This document shows positions 1 to 12,544 of a stretch of DNA of 64,000 nucleotides, one piece after another. Source of the stretch: Lineus longissimus (Eukaryota; Nemertea; Pilidiophora; Heteronemertea; Lineidae). Location: the NCBI RefSeq assembly GCF_910592395.1, contig NC_088312.1, forward strand, positions 15,543,292 to 15,607,291, in the 5' to 3' direction. Below the pieces are notes generated by a model. That model was not told the origin of the DNA and did not search any database. It saw nothing but the letters and a program-made list of their open reading frames with translations. Position 1 is the first letter of the stretch. Every line of letters begins with the position of its first letter. The position numbers were made by a program, and so were the translations under genes.

Positions 1-940
1 AGACTCCTTCTGGTTAAACTTGCGTCGCTAACAAATGATATTATGATGATCACATTACCATGTGAGACAACCTGGAAAGCCGCTAGACATGTGAATAATT
101 GTCTAGAACGGAGAACCCCCATTTGTATGAGTGCTGTGTCGCATATCAAGCATCTGGTTACTCAGAGAGAGCATCGCCTCTGCGACATTACGGCCCAGTA
201 TCACATTACAAGTGGTATTAGTCCATCCAGCTTCCCAAGATGGACAAAAGCTTGCGATTCCTTTGGTTCACCTTTAACTGACGCAGGAAATCCTGGCGGG
301 AATGGATGACTAATGCACAATAGATTATCAGTATTGTTCTGAGGGGAAGGATGGCACCAGCTAAGCTCCTTCTCGACTAAAAGCTAAATGCAGGCTCCTA
401 AGGTCAGAATTAAAAGAAACATTTGATAGAATGGATTGGAGGAGATGAAGAAGCAGATTAGAGCACCCATGCATTTTCTGGGGTGTCTCATTTGTCACCT
501 CAAGGTCGTCTGTGATCTCGGATGATTTGCTTGATGGTTTTTTAAACAGCTTCGTTTCCGATAAGCAAGAATGAATATCTTTCTTTCTATTCTATTCCTC
601 TCTTCACCAATAGCTGGATATAAGCCTATGATCCATAGAGGCACCTTTTTGAAGGAAATTTTGAGTAACCTTACTTCCAGTTTTATTATTGAAAAATATT
701 TTGGAATGTACTTGTCTTTTCAACGAACAGGATATTGCAATAACTTAAAAGATTTGTTAAGCTGAGCTACTAATTTTTGCGAGTTTAAAAAATATGTAAT
801 GCTATTTATCTGGAAACAAGTGCCACAAAAATCCTACAAGAGATTTTTATGAAATCGCATGAGATATGTTGGTGGCATTAGTAATGAGCGTACCAAAACA
901 AAGTTAAATTCCTTTGTTTTCCCTGTTGGAACTATAACGT

Positions 941-988
941 GGTGATAGTGCGCTTCTAAACTATATAGTTTAGAAGCACACTATCACC
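941..988. repeat. 48-bp hairpin palindrome
   Basis: The arms GGTGATAGTGCGCTTCTAAA and its reverse complement meet at CTATATAG with one mismatch in 24 pairs. Pairing partly continues outward (AACGT / ATGTT). It may be the remnant of a foldback or miniature inverted-repeat transposon. Confidence 0.85.
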
Positions 989-3446
989 ATGTTGTGTTCA
1001 TTTTGTCGAGCTTTATGAAATGTTTTGACGTGAGACTTTTACATGACTACACGCTGTAGGCCCTAAGAGTAGAGGGTATTTATCGTTCTTCACCAATCCT
1101 GCCACAAACCAATATTTTGTATTGACATGTCAACAAACATCTTTGTCTGCTGGTATAAATTCATTAGATATGGAAAAAGCAGCTACCGTGTAGGAAATCC
1201 TGTTTTTACATTTCTTTGAAGTTTTGATTTCTTTTGTGGGTGCCGAGTTTACTCACACTTTATAAGACATATCAATTTTGCCCGCCTTCATTTACAAAGG
1301 AATTCTGATCAGTTTTCGAGTGGTAAATAATGTGTTTACATTACAGCATATTCAATCGATATTATTCTGGTGGTGGTAACACTACAGGCCTGTATCAATA
1401 TAATGGTCTAACTGGTTAAAATCACAGTTGAACTAAAATGTTATATATTGAATTGTATGCCTGATTAGATTGCTCTGATTAATTTTGATTTACCAACCAT
1501 AAAAACAGCTTATTGTGTGTTTAGCTGGAAGTATTTAGTTAGAACCACTAGAAGTGTGAAATTTCATGCCCAAACATTATTCCAGAGCTTCAAAATATCA
1601 TAATATGTGTTTTACCACAGCTATAATGAACAGCCATCCTGAAATATGTCTGCTGACAAGTTAGTTGCAATATTTGACAGGCAGAGACAATTCCTGCTTT
1701 TCTATTTGCCGATTAAAATCAACACAATGTTTTTTAGAAGGATATTAAATGTTCGGCATTGTCAACTTCAGGCTTCGAAATTCACTTTTAAGACGAACAA
1801 AATAATTTTTGCAGAAAAGAAGGCTCGTTTGGTGAAAAAGGGCACAATTTTAATTGGATTTGATGAAAACAAAGGTGCCTTTGTAATGGAAGAAATATGC
1901 AGGAAAGAAGTCAACAGGGGGAGGGTATCGGATGCAATTGCCTTCGATGCCTCGGATAAATTTGATCCCTGCAACTTCTGTGTCATCTGCTGTTGTCTGG
2001 CGATAATGACGTGATCAAGCGATCCTCATTCAGGCTGCCTCAAGGGACCAAGGCCTTGGCCACCATGATCAAACTTGTTTGTTTTTCACTCTAGTGTTGC
2101 CGGATTACACCACTAGATGCAGAGGTTATGAATGATGATCATCACCAGATCAGAGAGATATTGCGAACTGTCCTAGGCAGTCTCATGATAAAAATATTCC
2201 ACCAATTTGGTTGCCTCCCATCACCAACCCTGTGTACTGGCAGAATTGCTTGGTGGACTGGTTTCACCCCTGACGATCTCGGGTCAAACGATATGTGATC
2301 TGACATTAACATTGATCTATTCCATGCCTCAACAAGTGACAAAATCCTCTACTCGGAGAAAGGGGATAGAACCAGTGGTAGATTTGGCATGGTATTTAGC
2401 CTTGAGAAGACAAACACAAATGGCATCCAGTGGAGGGGATCAGATTGGTGTTTGCTGCTTTCAAGATGCAGCATGAGCAAGTCCTTAAAAATTCGTCTCA
2501 AGCCCTCATGATTGTGTTATTCCTTTAATACATCAATTAGGTGTCACAGATTATGACAGTTTTGAACCATTGACAAGTATTACACTATGAGCATGTGATC
2601 TTGCAGAAAACGCTTTGCAATGATTCAGAATTTCATGATTTAAACTGTTTTTAGTTTATCGTCGAAAAGTCTTCCCTAATTACAGAATTTACAGCAGTCT
2701 TTTCTGCATCCTTCAATATTGCTGGTAGATATCCTTCATGTCACAAAAAACACTACTGACTGCTTGCTTTGATTGAATCTGCAAAGAGTAATGCACTTTT
2801 TCACATCAGGCTTGAACTTGGCAAACGCTCAGAACAAGATCTGATTTGATTGTTTCTGCTTCACTCTGCAGCATTGTTATTGCCAAATGAAGTGAACTGT
2901 TGTTGAAGTTAGACACAGGTAGCATGCAACTGATGCTGGTCAATGGACTCTTTTGAGCCATTAACAAGAAGCAGAGTTTATTGAGTTAGTCAAGGTTGGT
3001 TATTTACACCATTCAACCAGATCCTATGGAGAGAAGCTGCTGATGAGGAAAACATGTTAGTTTACCTGGAGATGGTTAGGATGAACTAATCATTTCTTTA
3101 TTTTACAAGTTACTTGCAGAGGGACATGTAAGCAATCTCCATGTATGAATTACAGGATGATTTGCCAAGGTGTGGGTCCCAATTAAAGTTCTCAACATCA
3201 TTATCTACATCCATGGGTGGAATTCCGATGCTCCCAGCATCAGCGATATAAGATGCAGTTTTTACCTAAAATCTGGTCATATTTGTCAGTTAGAAAAGGT
3301 TTTCAATTTGGCACCTAGATTGCTTTCCTCCCCTAGGTTATCTTTATTGTGTTTATCTCACGTTGTCCCAAACGATCTCAGTAGTGGAATTTTACAGCAA
3401 CATTTCAAGCCTTGTAAAGAATCGCCCTCGTCCATTCAGTAGAAGT

Positions 3447-3790
3447 GAAATTTGCGGTAACACATCTGGTCTTGTCCAAAATGACCCCATGCATTAGAGA
3501 AATTTGCGGTAACACATCTAGTCTTGTTCAAAATGACCCCATGCATTAGTGAAATTTGCAGCAACACATCTAGTCTTGTTCAAAATGACCTATGCATTAG
3601 AGAAATTTGCGGTAACACATCTAGTCTTGTTCAAAATGACCCCATGCATTAGAGAAATTTGCGGTAACACATTTAGTCTTGTTCAAAATGACCCCATGCA
3701 TTAGTGAAATTTGCGGCAACACATCTAGTCTTGTTCAAAATGACCCCATGCATTACTGACACTTGTCTTGTCCAGAATGACCCCATTCTA
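3447..3790. repeat. 52-bp tandem array, about 6.5 copies
   Basis: Units start GAAATTTGCGGTAACACATC and end CCCCATGCATTAGA. Starts at 3447, 3499, 3551, 3602, 3654 and 3706 show a strict 52-bp period (one copy is 51). A degraded seventh unit runs to about 3790. Copies differ at only a few positions, so the expansion is fairly recent. It is non-coding. Confidence 0.95.
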
Positions 3791-4916
3791 ATGAATCTTT
3801 TTGTTGCAACTTGTTCCGTCCTGTCAAGCATCACCCCAGTAGTGATCTGTTCATGACTTGTGGTTGCATGAGTAGCCTATTAGCAATTACCATCGAAAAA
3901 TGGAAATATATTCTGAAGATTGGATAATGAATGCAAATGACAGTTACTTGTTGCAGAATCACAAATGACAGTTAGCAACCACTGACTACATTGCCCTCCC
4001 TGTGGTCTCTAGAATGAAATCATCAGAGGAATGGAATCATATAATAATGTTTCTGAAAATGTGAGAAAATGATCTATTCTCTGTGAGGGTACATGTGTCA
4101 TCCTGAGAAGGTGCTTTGGTGCTGCTAACCCTTGCTGATGAGAACACACTTATTTTGAAGACAATTTTAGTATCGTGTATAATTTGAATTAAGCCAGTTC
4201 CCTTCATCTTGTCATCTCAGAGAGGAAGATACATTAACCACTTCATGATGAACGCCAATCAATCAAGTGCTATATGTTGGTATATATTCACCAATTAAGT
4301 CTCTGGATCAATATGATATAGCTATGATAGCGTCCTAATGGATTATTGCTAGCAACTCGCACTCAGACTGTTGCACTCCAGAGATAATATCAGGTCAGGA
4401 GTAGCCAGTGAGTCAAGAGAGAAGACTAGTTCCAGTAGTCTAACTTCAGAGATGATTTGCAGTTTGCATTGGGGGTGGGGTGGGGATGATGGTGTCGTTG
4501 TGCCTTGATGAAGAAATTACTTCACCCAGGCTCTTGTCCCTCACTAATAGGCCTGCACTAGTTAAGTACACATTGGCCTTGGTTAACTAGAGTTCCTTCT
4601 CACACACACTCTACAGACTGATGGATTGGAAGTACTCAGTCCTCGTGGAATCCAAATAAATTTCTTCCTTTTGTAAGCAAACAGAATGTTTCTTAGCCAT
4701 TGGCGATTTATATAGGCGGAAGTGATTGAATGTGTGTGTAGACTACTCCTCAGCATTAGCACTTCCACTGTCTGTACCCTCAGGGAAGTTATAGTCTAAC
4801 TACAGCGCACAGCAGCAGCCTCTCGGTAAAAAGCTATATGCTTGATTGGTGGTGTTTTCAAACAAACTGATACCTGTTAAAGAGTGATACAGTTTACCTG
4901 TGAGACAACACAAGAT

Positions 4917-5090
4917 AGAACCTCTCTATTAAGGACACTCTTGGGACTGACAAATGCTGTCCTCAATAGAGAGGTGTCTTGATTAGAGAGGTCAAATTGA
5001 ATGCAAAAACCCAATTTGGGACCAAAACTAGTGTACCTTATAGAGAGGGTGTCCTCAATAGAGAGGTGTCCGCTAAGAGAGGTTCCATTG
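4917..5090. mobile_element. Miniature inverted-repeat element (GAACCTCTCT ends)
   Basis: The left end GAACCTCTCTATTAAGGACA and the right end GTGTCCGCTAAGAGAGGTTC are imperfect inverted repeats. Internal copies of the same motif (CCTCAATAGAGAGGTGTC) occur twice. It is about 170 bp with no coding capacity. Superfamily not assigned. Confidence 0.7.
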
Positions 5091-5956
5091 TATATCACAA
5101 GCAATTAAATTTCTATGCCAAAATATTCCTACATGGAATATGTTGGGCATTTATATCAGCTGTTCAAGGGACAAAACTTTTTGCAATAAAAGAAATTTGG
5201 CCATATTGACGAAAATGATGTTGTACGATGTGAAATCCAATATAGAAGTCAATGTGTCACCGGACAGTGGTTCATTGCATCAATGATGTCATCCCGCCAC
5301 AACAGAGGTCATTATGACGTATTAATGTTGTTTCAATGAATAGCTGGACAGCTTCAGATGATTCTCAAAGAATTCTCTGTCGCTCAAATAAAACCAACAA
5401 ATGTACAAATCAGAGCTCAATAATTGCCTCCCTGCAGCCCAGGTTGCCGACCATGAGAAGCAGTAATTTAGTCATATGACACCTAATTGACTGCAGAGTA
5501 ATCAATTGTGTGTTAGTTTATATCAAGAACACCATGGTTAAGGAACTAATCAGAAACTAGATACCAGTGATCTTGTGTGTGGCATGCCGGGACAACCAAT
5601 TCAATGGTATAGACAATTACTGTAAATCCGTTAATTTCCCGATTCTTGTATGAGGGTCAGAATCATGGTCAGAATGTAAATAGCGATTGAAAAGGGGATA
5701 TATTGACTTTTTTTGCTCTTAGGCGAAAAATGGCTTCGAATATGTCAAAGTTAATAATTGAGCAGCAAATGCATTGGAAACTTTTGGACATTTTTAGCTC
5801 ACTGTTGAGTCTAGAAGTTGAAACTTGGTGTGAGGATGACTTATGACAACATGACTCGACACACAAAAAAGGTGTAAGTAGGTCAGATCATAAAATTCAA
5901 TGTTGGACATATATGTAGAAACCTTCACTGTGCATCATTGATTGATATGATAAAGC

Positions 5957-6433
5957 TTAACACCTTCCCTGCCAGAAGACGCCGTGGGCCAGAGAATTGA
6001 CCAATTTCACCGTTTTTCTGTATGAAAAATATATTTGGAATAAAGCTACATCCATGAAACTTGGAGTCTTTGTAGCTCTTGCTCTACTCTTCCTTATACA
6101 ACAGTCTTTGAGTGGTACCCTGCAAAGCATTTGTTCATGCAGAGGGGGATGTTACAACCCCGACAGCGATATCTGGTCCTGGGCTGTGATGTTGAAGGAG
6201 TCGCCATTGTTCTGTTTCTAGGAAACAGCCTGGTTCGTTAGCCATCAGCTAATTGGCGAATCTTCAGCTAGAAACCGACTACAAGCGCCCGGGAACATTC
6301 GCGAACGGAAACAAAACGTAGTACAAGGCGCGAATTTCAAATTTTTGAAAATGACGTTTTGAAACGTCATTTGGCAGGGTGCTCCAAAAAGCAGATGACT
6401 TACAAAAACGTCATTTGGCAGGGAAGGTGTTAA
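5957..6433. mobile_element. TTAA-flanked inverted-repeat element (piggyBac-like MITE) holding the candidate exon
   Basis: TTAA at 5957-5960 is followed by CACCTTCCCTGCCA. The right end is its exact reverse complement followed by TTAA at 6430-6433. A second partial right end (CGTCATTTGGCAGGGTGC) lies 50-60 bp inside. TTAA target duplications and such termini are typical of piggyBac-related MITEs. The 469-bp body contains the signal-peptide-like reading frame at 6054. Confidence 0.8.
6054..6114 (+). CDS. Candidate NELL first coding exon (signal peptide), uncertain
   Basis: ATG at 6054 opens a peptide with a Lys near the start, a hydrophobic core (VFVALALLFLI) and a polar end (QQSLS), a textbook signal peptide. 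A GT at 6115 leaves one coding base, exactly the phase needed to join 25860, giving ..[11 protein letters not shown]... In vertebrate NELL genes the first intron also falls at the end of the signal peptide. Against it: the donor (GTACCC) is weak, the implied intron is 19.7 kb, and the segment lies inside a TTAA-flanked inverted-repeat element (5961-6429), so the peptide may be accidental. A second, poorer candidate with the same phase begins at the ATG at 10230. The true exon may also lie before base 1. Confidence 0.25.
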
Positions 6434-7177
6434 CATACTGCTTAAAGAATTTTGGCCTTGACCTAGTTTCCAAGGTCAGAAAAGTAAAACTCAAAAATTT
6501 TCACTGAAGATGGTACACTTCACTATTATTTGTCACAGATTCTTCCAATTTTTTATTAAGATACATACTGGGCATTTGTACAGGTTGACCCAATTGACCT
6601 AATTTTGACCTAGTTATCAAGTTTATAGAGGTCAAAATGTCATTGGTAGTGCCATATTTTGTCGTATCAAACAGTCTATTGAACCTCCATGTATCATTTC
6701 ATCTACCACTAAATCATTTCCAGGTGAGCACAATGTCCCCAGGACATTTCATTCATTTTGGAAGTTTTACTTTTGACCCGAGTGCTCTGAAATTCATTCG
6801 GAGGACAATTCAGATGTTATGTTGGCGATGCCATGGTATGGTTGACTTCAAAATGTTGGATATTGCGCATGTATGTTTTTGCTGGGAAATTCTTCAATCG
6901 TTCTTCAATGCTCTTTACCATTGACCTATTTGTTAGTGCAGACCAGCATAATAAATGTGATAAAACCTTGTCAAGTTTTCCTGGCCGGAAGTATATTTTT
7001 CTTTTTCACTCATAATGTTTACTCATGTAATATTTGACTTGATTGGAATGTTTGCCCAAGCCGGTGAATTGTGATTTACGTTCTTTTGAAAGATGATGAT
7101 GACTGGGAAGATATTAGTCAGGAGCTTGAAAATAAGAAGATATTTTGTTTTAAGTCTGGTGAAATACACCTTTTAAA

Positions 7178-7478
7178 TTAACGCGTTCACTGCCGCCCCA
7201 TTTTTTTGGGCGCAACTCCATTTGCCAGGTTTTGCGTTTTGCTCCATTGCCACACCACGAGTGTAGGCCGTAAGCCTAGAGCACACCTAGTGCATAATAA
7301 ACACACTAAAAGAAACGTATATCCCGTAATGCTTTACAGTACAGAAGCGTATTCACCCTTGCCAGTCATTTGAAATACATTGAATAATGCATTGACTGCT
7401 CCGAATATACTCGTACCTCGGCATTGGAGCAGGAACCAGCTTTTGAGTATATTCGTAGCTCGGCAGCAAACGTGTTAA
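7178..7478. mobile_element. TTAA-flanked inverted-repeat element
   Basis: TTAA at 7178-7181 is followed by CGCGTTCACTGCCG. The right end CGGCAGCAAACGTG is followed by TTAA at 7475-7478. The termini resemble those at 5957 and 23327 (C-x-C-x-TTC-x-CTGCC), so they are probably one piggyBac-like MITE family. The body is 293 bp and non-coding. Confidence 0.75.
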
Positions 7479-8099
7479 CTGTCTCGATTGTTGATCATTT
7501 TGGTTGTGGATTGTTGACTCTCATTGGTCGAGTCATTTACTTATCAAACAGTTCAAAAGATGTGATGGTGAAATATATTCTGCTTGAATTGACAAGTGGC
7601 CAGTTTATCATGAAAGTTGTTATTGTGAAAGAGAGTTAGTAAAAGTGTGATCCAAAGTTGGCTACAGTGGACTACTTGACCCCAAATACACTCAATCTCA
7701 AATCATCAATTTGACACTTCACTTGAGGTTGGTTTAAAATGAACTCTACTCACTGAGTGGGTCATAACAGGTACTTGCAAATGTCCTTATTCATAAACGC
7801 TTCCCATTTTGAACTATTGGCCTACTTCTTGGCAAGCAAGGCTCCAAGATCACAACATTCAAAAAGCACGCCAGACAACTACTTCCCCTTAGGTCGAAAT
7901 ATGGAGAAGTACGAGTTTGTTGACAGTGATGTTATCAGGTGGCGCTGTGGTTATGATTCTGGAAGAATCTCAGGTAACAAGACGTCTCACATAGAAGGAT
8001 CGAGAGAGGATCTAATTGGAGAAGCCAGTTTGATATGCTTGCTTGACGATGGGATGCCAAAGCAAATATCATTATATCTGTTTCTTTTAGGCATGTGGT

Positions 8100-8690
8100 C
8101 TTCTTCTCACAACAGAATATACTTAAAGTTGAACGAAAATTATCTTGATGACATTCACAATAAGGAACACAGGTTCCACCTCACCAAATCACGATTAAGT
8201 AATCATTGCCCGTTAATCCAGAAGGGCCGGTACAGCCGCCCTGTTATTTCAAGGGATGAGAGATTGTGTCCTCACTGCCTGTCATCCGATATCAAGGTTA
8301 TCGATGATGAGATACATTTCTTCTGATCTTGTCCCTTGCTTCCCAACATTCGTGATGAATATTTAAGAATTTGATGTTTTACCTTTTAACACCTGAAAAT
8401 ATGGTGGCTCGCCTCACCAGCAAATTTGATTGCCTTGGTTTTCAAATGAGAAAAACTTTATAACCACAAAAACTTCAATAAATATCAATGATCTTTTATA
8501 CTTTCACCAACTCTGTCTCACTCTTAAGTAATTCATGTATTATTTGACTGCTTTTATTACTTATTGCTCTCTTTTACCTCTTTTCTCTGTTTGCACCGCG
8601 CATACATGTACGTTTATTGTCTTTTCATCTTATGTAAAATGTAAATTTTCCACGGATTCAATAAACTTTTTTGTAATTTGTAATTTGCAA
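8100..8690 (+). pseudogene. Non-LTR retrotransposon (LINE) 3' end, broken
   Basis: The frame that ends at 8326 carries the cysteine/histidine-rich C-terminal tail found after the reverse transcriptase in many invertebrate LINE ORF2 proteins: HRFHLTKSRLSNHCPLIQKG, then RYSRP, RDERLCPHCLSS, DDEIHFF. A TGA interrupts it where a Phe/Lys-Cys-Pro is expected, and the downstream bases still read SCPLLPNIRDEYLR. A 3' UTR follows with AATAAA-type signals near 8660 and a TGTAATT-rich tail. No catalytic domain remains. The left boundary is unclear: the open frame reaches back to 7757, but that part is not recognisable. Confidence 0.75.
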
Positions 8691-11600
8691 TTAGTGTAAT
8701 TTGTATAACACAACTCATGCTATCAAACACACACAGATTCCAACTGGCCTGACAAGTTCGCATTTGCAGCTGGAACCAGCCTCAACCCACTTTAACCGGC
8801 ACGCGACTGCTATGCGCGGGTCTTGGATGAGTTCAGTCAAGGCAGTGGGGCTAGTTAATATGCATTTACACTGCGTTTTTGACTGACCTAATGAGCAAGC
8901 ACCCTGTGATTGGGACTAATGACACAATCAGTATCATTACCAAGCATCACAATGTTGGTGATTGTCCAAGGAGCTAGTGTGATCAAGGAGATGCCTGTAG
9001 TCCAGGTGACACTCCCTATGGTGACCTTATTAAGTCAGACTGCCACCAGTCCATATTTAATAGTAATATTTAGTAGGCTAATATGCACACATGATTAAAG
9101 TTATTTGTAAGTCTCAACCGAAATGAGTATTGTACAGCGCTACAATGTGACACATTATTGAGGTATTCAGGGCTAAACTATTGCTCAAGTAGTGGTCAAA
9201 AGCCGATTTGCAAAGGAAATCCTTCAACCAAGTTTAAACAAGGGCTTACTTTAAGGTGTCTGCCTTTGCTACTGTTATACAAACATACACATGTACTGGG
9301 AAGATCAAGCTTGTCACCTCATGCTTCCCTTCTCATCTGAAGGATTGGATTAAATTGTAAAGACATTTTTGCATAGATTTGTGTCTTGTTTATATAAAGC
9401 TTATTGCTTATTAGCAGAAGAAAGGAAAATTGTTATTGGAGCCACTTGTTATTCAGGTGTCTGTGACTTTTAGGGGCTTTTGCAGATGTGATTAGTAAAA
9501 TAAACATTAGCACTAATAGTGACCTAAGGCAGCACTTCTGGAGTCAGCAAGGAATTCACTGCAGGGTGACTAACAAGAGAACGTTTGCAGGTTAGGTCGT
9601 GCCTATATGCCAAGCAGGAAAGATATGCCTCCTCCTTCCAGTATGATCCTGGTTTGTTCCTGCCTATAATCTGCTTGTGATTTTGACTGTTAGGTTAGTG
9701 CTGGATGGATCTCAACCTTACTAATTCCTTTAAAATGAAAACATCCCCTCTCATATTGCACCATTCATATCGGTGTAGTCTGTGATTGCGATGCTAGTCA
9801 AACAGAACATCTGTTGAAAGTGCCCTGTTCCAGGCCATCTTCTTGACTAGAGTTAATCAATCCCAGATGACACTGTACTTGTGTTGAATAAGAGAGCAGT
9901 CAACAGTTTATGGTGACGAGACCTGGGACAGGCTTAACAGACAAAAAATCGATATCTAGTGTTGCTTGGCAGTCTGTGATGATCCCAGAGGACAGATCCA
10001 TCTCCCATCATTGGCCCATTTCCATGTGAGCCAGACGCTAACATCGCAGGTCGCTGATCACATGATCCGACAGCTTATTTTGAACTCAAGTCACACGCTT
10101 TGTGGCTGTTGGACTGCTTAAAAATCTATCAACAGACAGCTCGACCAGCCGCGCCAAGAAATCTTGTTCCTTAGTGTTAATCTTACCGGATACAACAAAA
10201 TACTTGATCAGAAAGGTTTTTATGTTATCATGGTTCTGACAGATCTGCTGATAACTCTTTTTATTTCCAACACTTTTACTCATGGCAGTCAGTGGGAAAC
10301 ATGTCACAATGTTTGCTGCCACTCAGTCAATCACTCAGTCACTCAGTCATTGACATTTTCCAATGTCTGATCAATAACTCAAGAATCACGAAATATTTTC
10401 TCTTCATATTTTAGTCATGTCTTCTGGATGTTGTTTCTTTCGAAATCTGACCTTATCCAATTCCCATTTTTGCCTTTGGGAGCTCTTCGTGAACACACAA
10501 AATTTTGCATAAGTCCCTTTATAGAGCTTGGTTTGCCAACAAATTTATATTGTAGGCTTGACTGGTGGTGATTTTCATCATTTTAATTTTTCTCACCGAG
10601 TGTTGCATCTAGAAAAACCCATTTATTTCACAATACCCAAATTATTTTTAAGCTCTTAATAAATTTTTTCCATTATTTTACTCCTATAAGTAAAATTTCA
10701 CTTCTTTCCAGATTTTACCCTATCCCACTCGTTCTGGCCACCAGGGGTGCTTTGTCAACACAATGAAAGTCACTGGCACCGAATTTGGAAAACTTCTTTC
10801 AAGTGTATTTGTTTTGCTTCTTCTTGTCCGGTTGGTCAATTACAAACACCTTGACAATCCCTCTCTTCACATTTGCCGACGGCACCATAGGTGGTTGGTG
10901 CACTGTCTGTGCTTTTTGAGGTGTTGAAGAGTATGTTTTAAAAACTATAAAAAGAGAACAGTGATAAATTTTAAAATCCAAAATACCTGGATTTAGAAGG
11001 AACCACATTTCAAAGTGTAAATGCACTATGCGCAAACGAAGCCTCGTTCCTCTGCCGAGGTTTTGACCAACATTTCAGTTCCACCCAGCGGTTTTGGTGA
11101 GAGAATCAAATTCGCCAGTGAGGTATCAATTCCTTAAACATCAGGTGAATATGATGGTCTTCCAGTATTCCCATGATAAAAAACAGCATCAACTATCTCA
11201 GAGCCTGACTCATGCTAATAACCCCATGAAGGGTTTGAAATCAAAGAGATTGGACTTTAGCAAATTCTATTAGATAATGTTATCAAACTTATCTTATGTA
11301 GCCTTAATGTAAATGATCCTCTGTCAAGATATTCTGCCCAATAAAAATTTTTAAATATGTATTTTCTGCAGCCTTTGGCATAAGTCATATTTCTTTGATT
11401 AAAATCCGAGCAGACAGCAAAGAAACATGAAAATATTACCTAAAAGGCGAAAGGATATCAGAGAGTATTCATTATAAGGGTTGTTTTTCTGAAGGGAGTA
11501 GTTAATCAAAGATGGATGGCCGTGGGCAACTAGTTTCGGAATGTTGCGATGAAGAAAAGCCCAGATATTGCTCTGCGTTATTGAGATATTGGCTAGGAAA

Positions 11601-12049
11601 CTGTCTGGTGCCTTAGCTTCTTGGTCACATTCTGAAGGCAGAAGAATAAATTGGCTGTAGCCTGATACGTACATGAAGATGATTGGGTGTAACCAGAACA
11701 TGGTGGTTTCTGTTGAAAAAATCGGAGGCAATTTGTATTCTTATGGCGGTACTGTTAAAATGATTTCCATTGCCTTACCCCTGTGCAATGTTTTTGCCAA
11801 CCAGTGTGACCCCCTCCCCACCTTCCTGCTCCCCCTCCTCATAGAGTTTCTTCCCATGTTTTGGTCCATGTCAATGTGGACCTTCCCATGATGGGGCGCA
11901 TGGCGCCAGTGTTTGCCGTCTCTAGTGTTTGCGTTCTCTATGATTGGTACTCATTGGTTGAGTAGACCAACCAAGCTGATTGCAACGTCAGCAGTCTGGC
12001 CGATTAATTCTGGTCGTATCCATCAAGATGGAGGAATTACCATTTTCTA

Positions 12050-12544
12050 TTACCAGTCGAAAAGCCTAATTTTTTTTAGCCCTGTGCCGTGATCATGTTC
12101 TGAGGAACCTGGCTTCCTAGCATTACCATTGTTAATTGCCACAGGTGCCACTGCATGTGTTTTAGGAATGTGTATGCTTGGTGTGTATGACAGAGATTTC
12201 TTTGGCCGCCTCCTCGTCATTTGTGAAACAGTCCTCGATGTTGTTGATCCACTAACAAAATCCTGTTGAATTAACCCCATCTTCATCCTTTCACCAGTTT
12301 GCTGGTTAGTTAGCCGCAAGCTACTTGAATATACTGTAGGGTACAAACTACCTTCTCACCAGCCACCTGGCATTAGAGTTAGAAGTTTGGAAGTAAAAAG
12401 TGTCTCATAAACCAAAGCTTGACTGGCCCTTTCATTAGGGGTGACTCTATAATGAACAAACTTTGGTGGTGGACTTGCAAGATGATTCTGGCCCGTAGCT
12501 AGTTCTTTGGACATGGAGGGGGAAAAACACGTTTTTGTCTCCAT
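12050..12544 (-). pseudogene. Unrecognised reading frame of about 165 codons with one in-frame stop
   Basis: Reading the minus strand from ATG at 12544, an open frame of 62 codons meets a single TGA (12356-12358) and then continues in the same frame to 12050. The composition is protein-like (SPPPKFVHYRVTPNERASQA before the stop; RRRPKKSLSYTPSIHIP and GLKKIRLFDW after it). I recognise no family. It could be a decayed retrocopy or a chance frame. No polyA tail or start context supports expression. Confidence 0.3.

Larger units (their letters stand above)
1..5956. other. Gene-free region upstream of the first TTAA element
   Basis: I see no gene here. Open frames, including 122 codons at 1646-2014, have no recognisable domains and no clear splice context. 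The stretch holds a hairpin palindrome (941-988), a 52-bp tandem array (3447-3790), an inverted-repeat element (4917-5090) and a short motif at 5795-5850 shared with 34745-34790. Confidence 0.6.

Noticed and set aside
571-765. Signal-peptide-like start (MNIFLSILFLSSPIAG) as NELL exon 1
   Set aside because: No GT donor near the end of the hydrophobic segment in the phase needed to join 25860.
1646-2014. 122-codon + frame
   Set aside because: No recognisable domain, AT-driven composition, no splice context or paralogue; overlapping open frame on the other strand.
3447-3790. CRISPR-like array
   Set aside because: Repeats are directly adjacent with no unique spacers, and the genome is animal; a simple tandem satellite.
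6637-6721. Hydrophobic N-terminus followed by a strong CAG/GTGAGC donor
   Set aside because: The donor is at phase 0, which cannot join the phase-1 acceptor at 25859.
10230-10287. Second candidate NELL first exon (MVLTDLLITLFISNTFTHG)
   Set aside because: Phase fits, but the donor (GTCAGT) is unusual and the hydrophobic core is weaker; kept only as an alternative to 6054.
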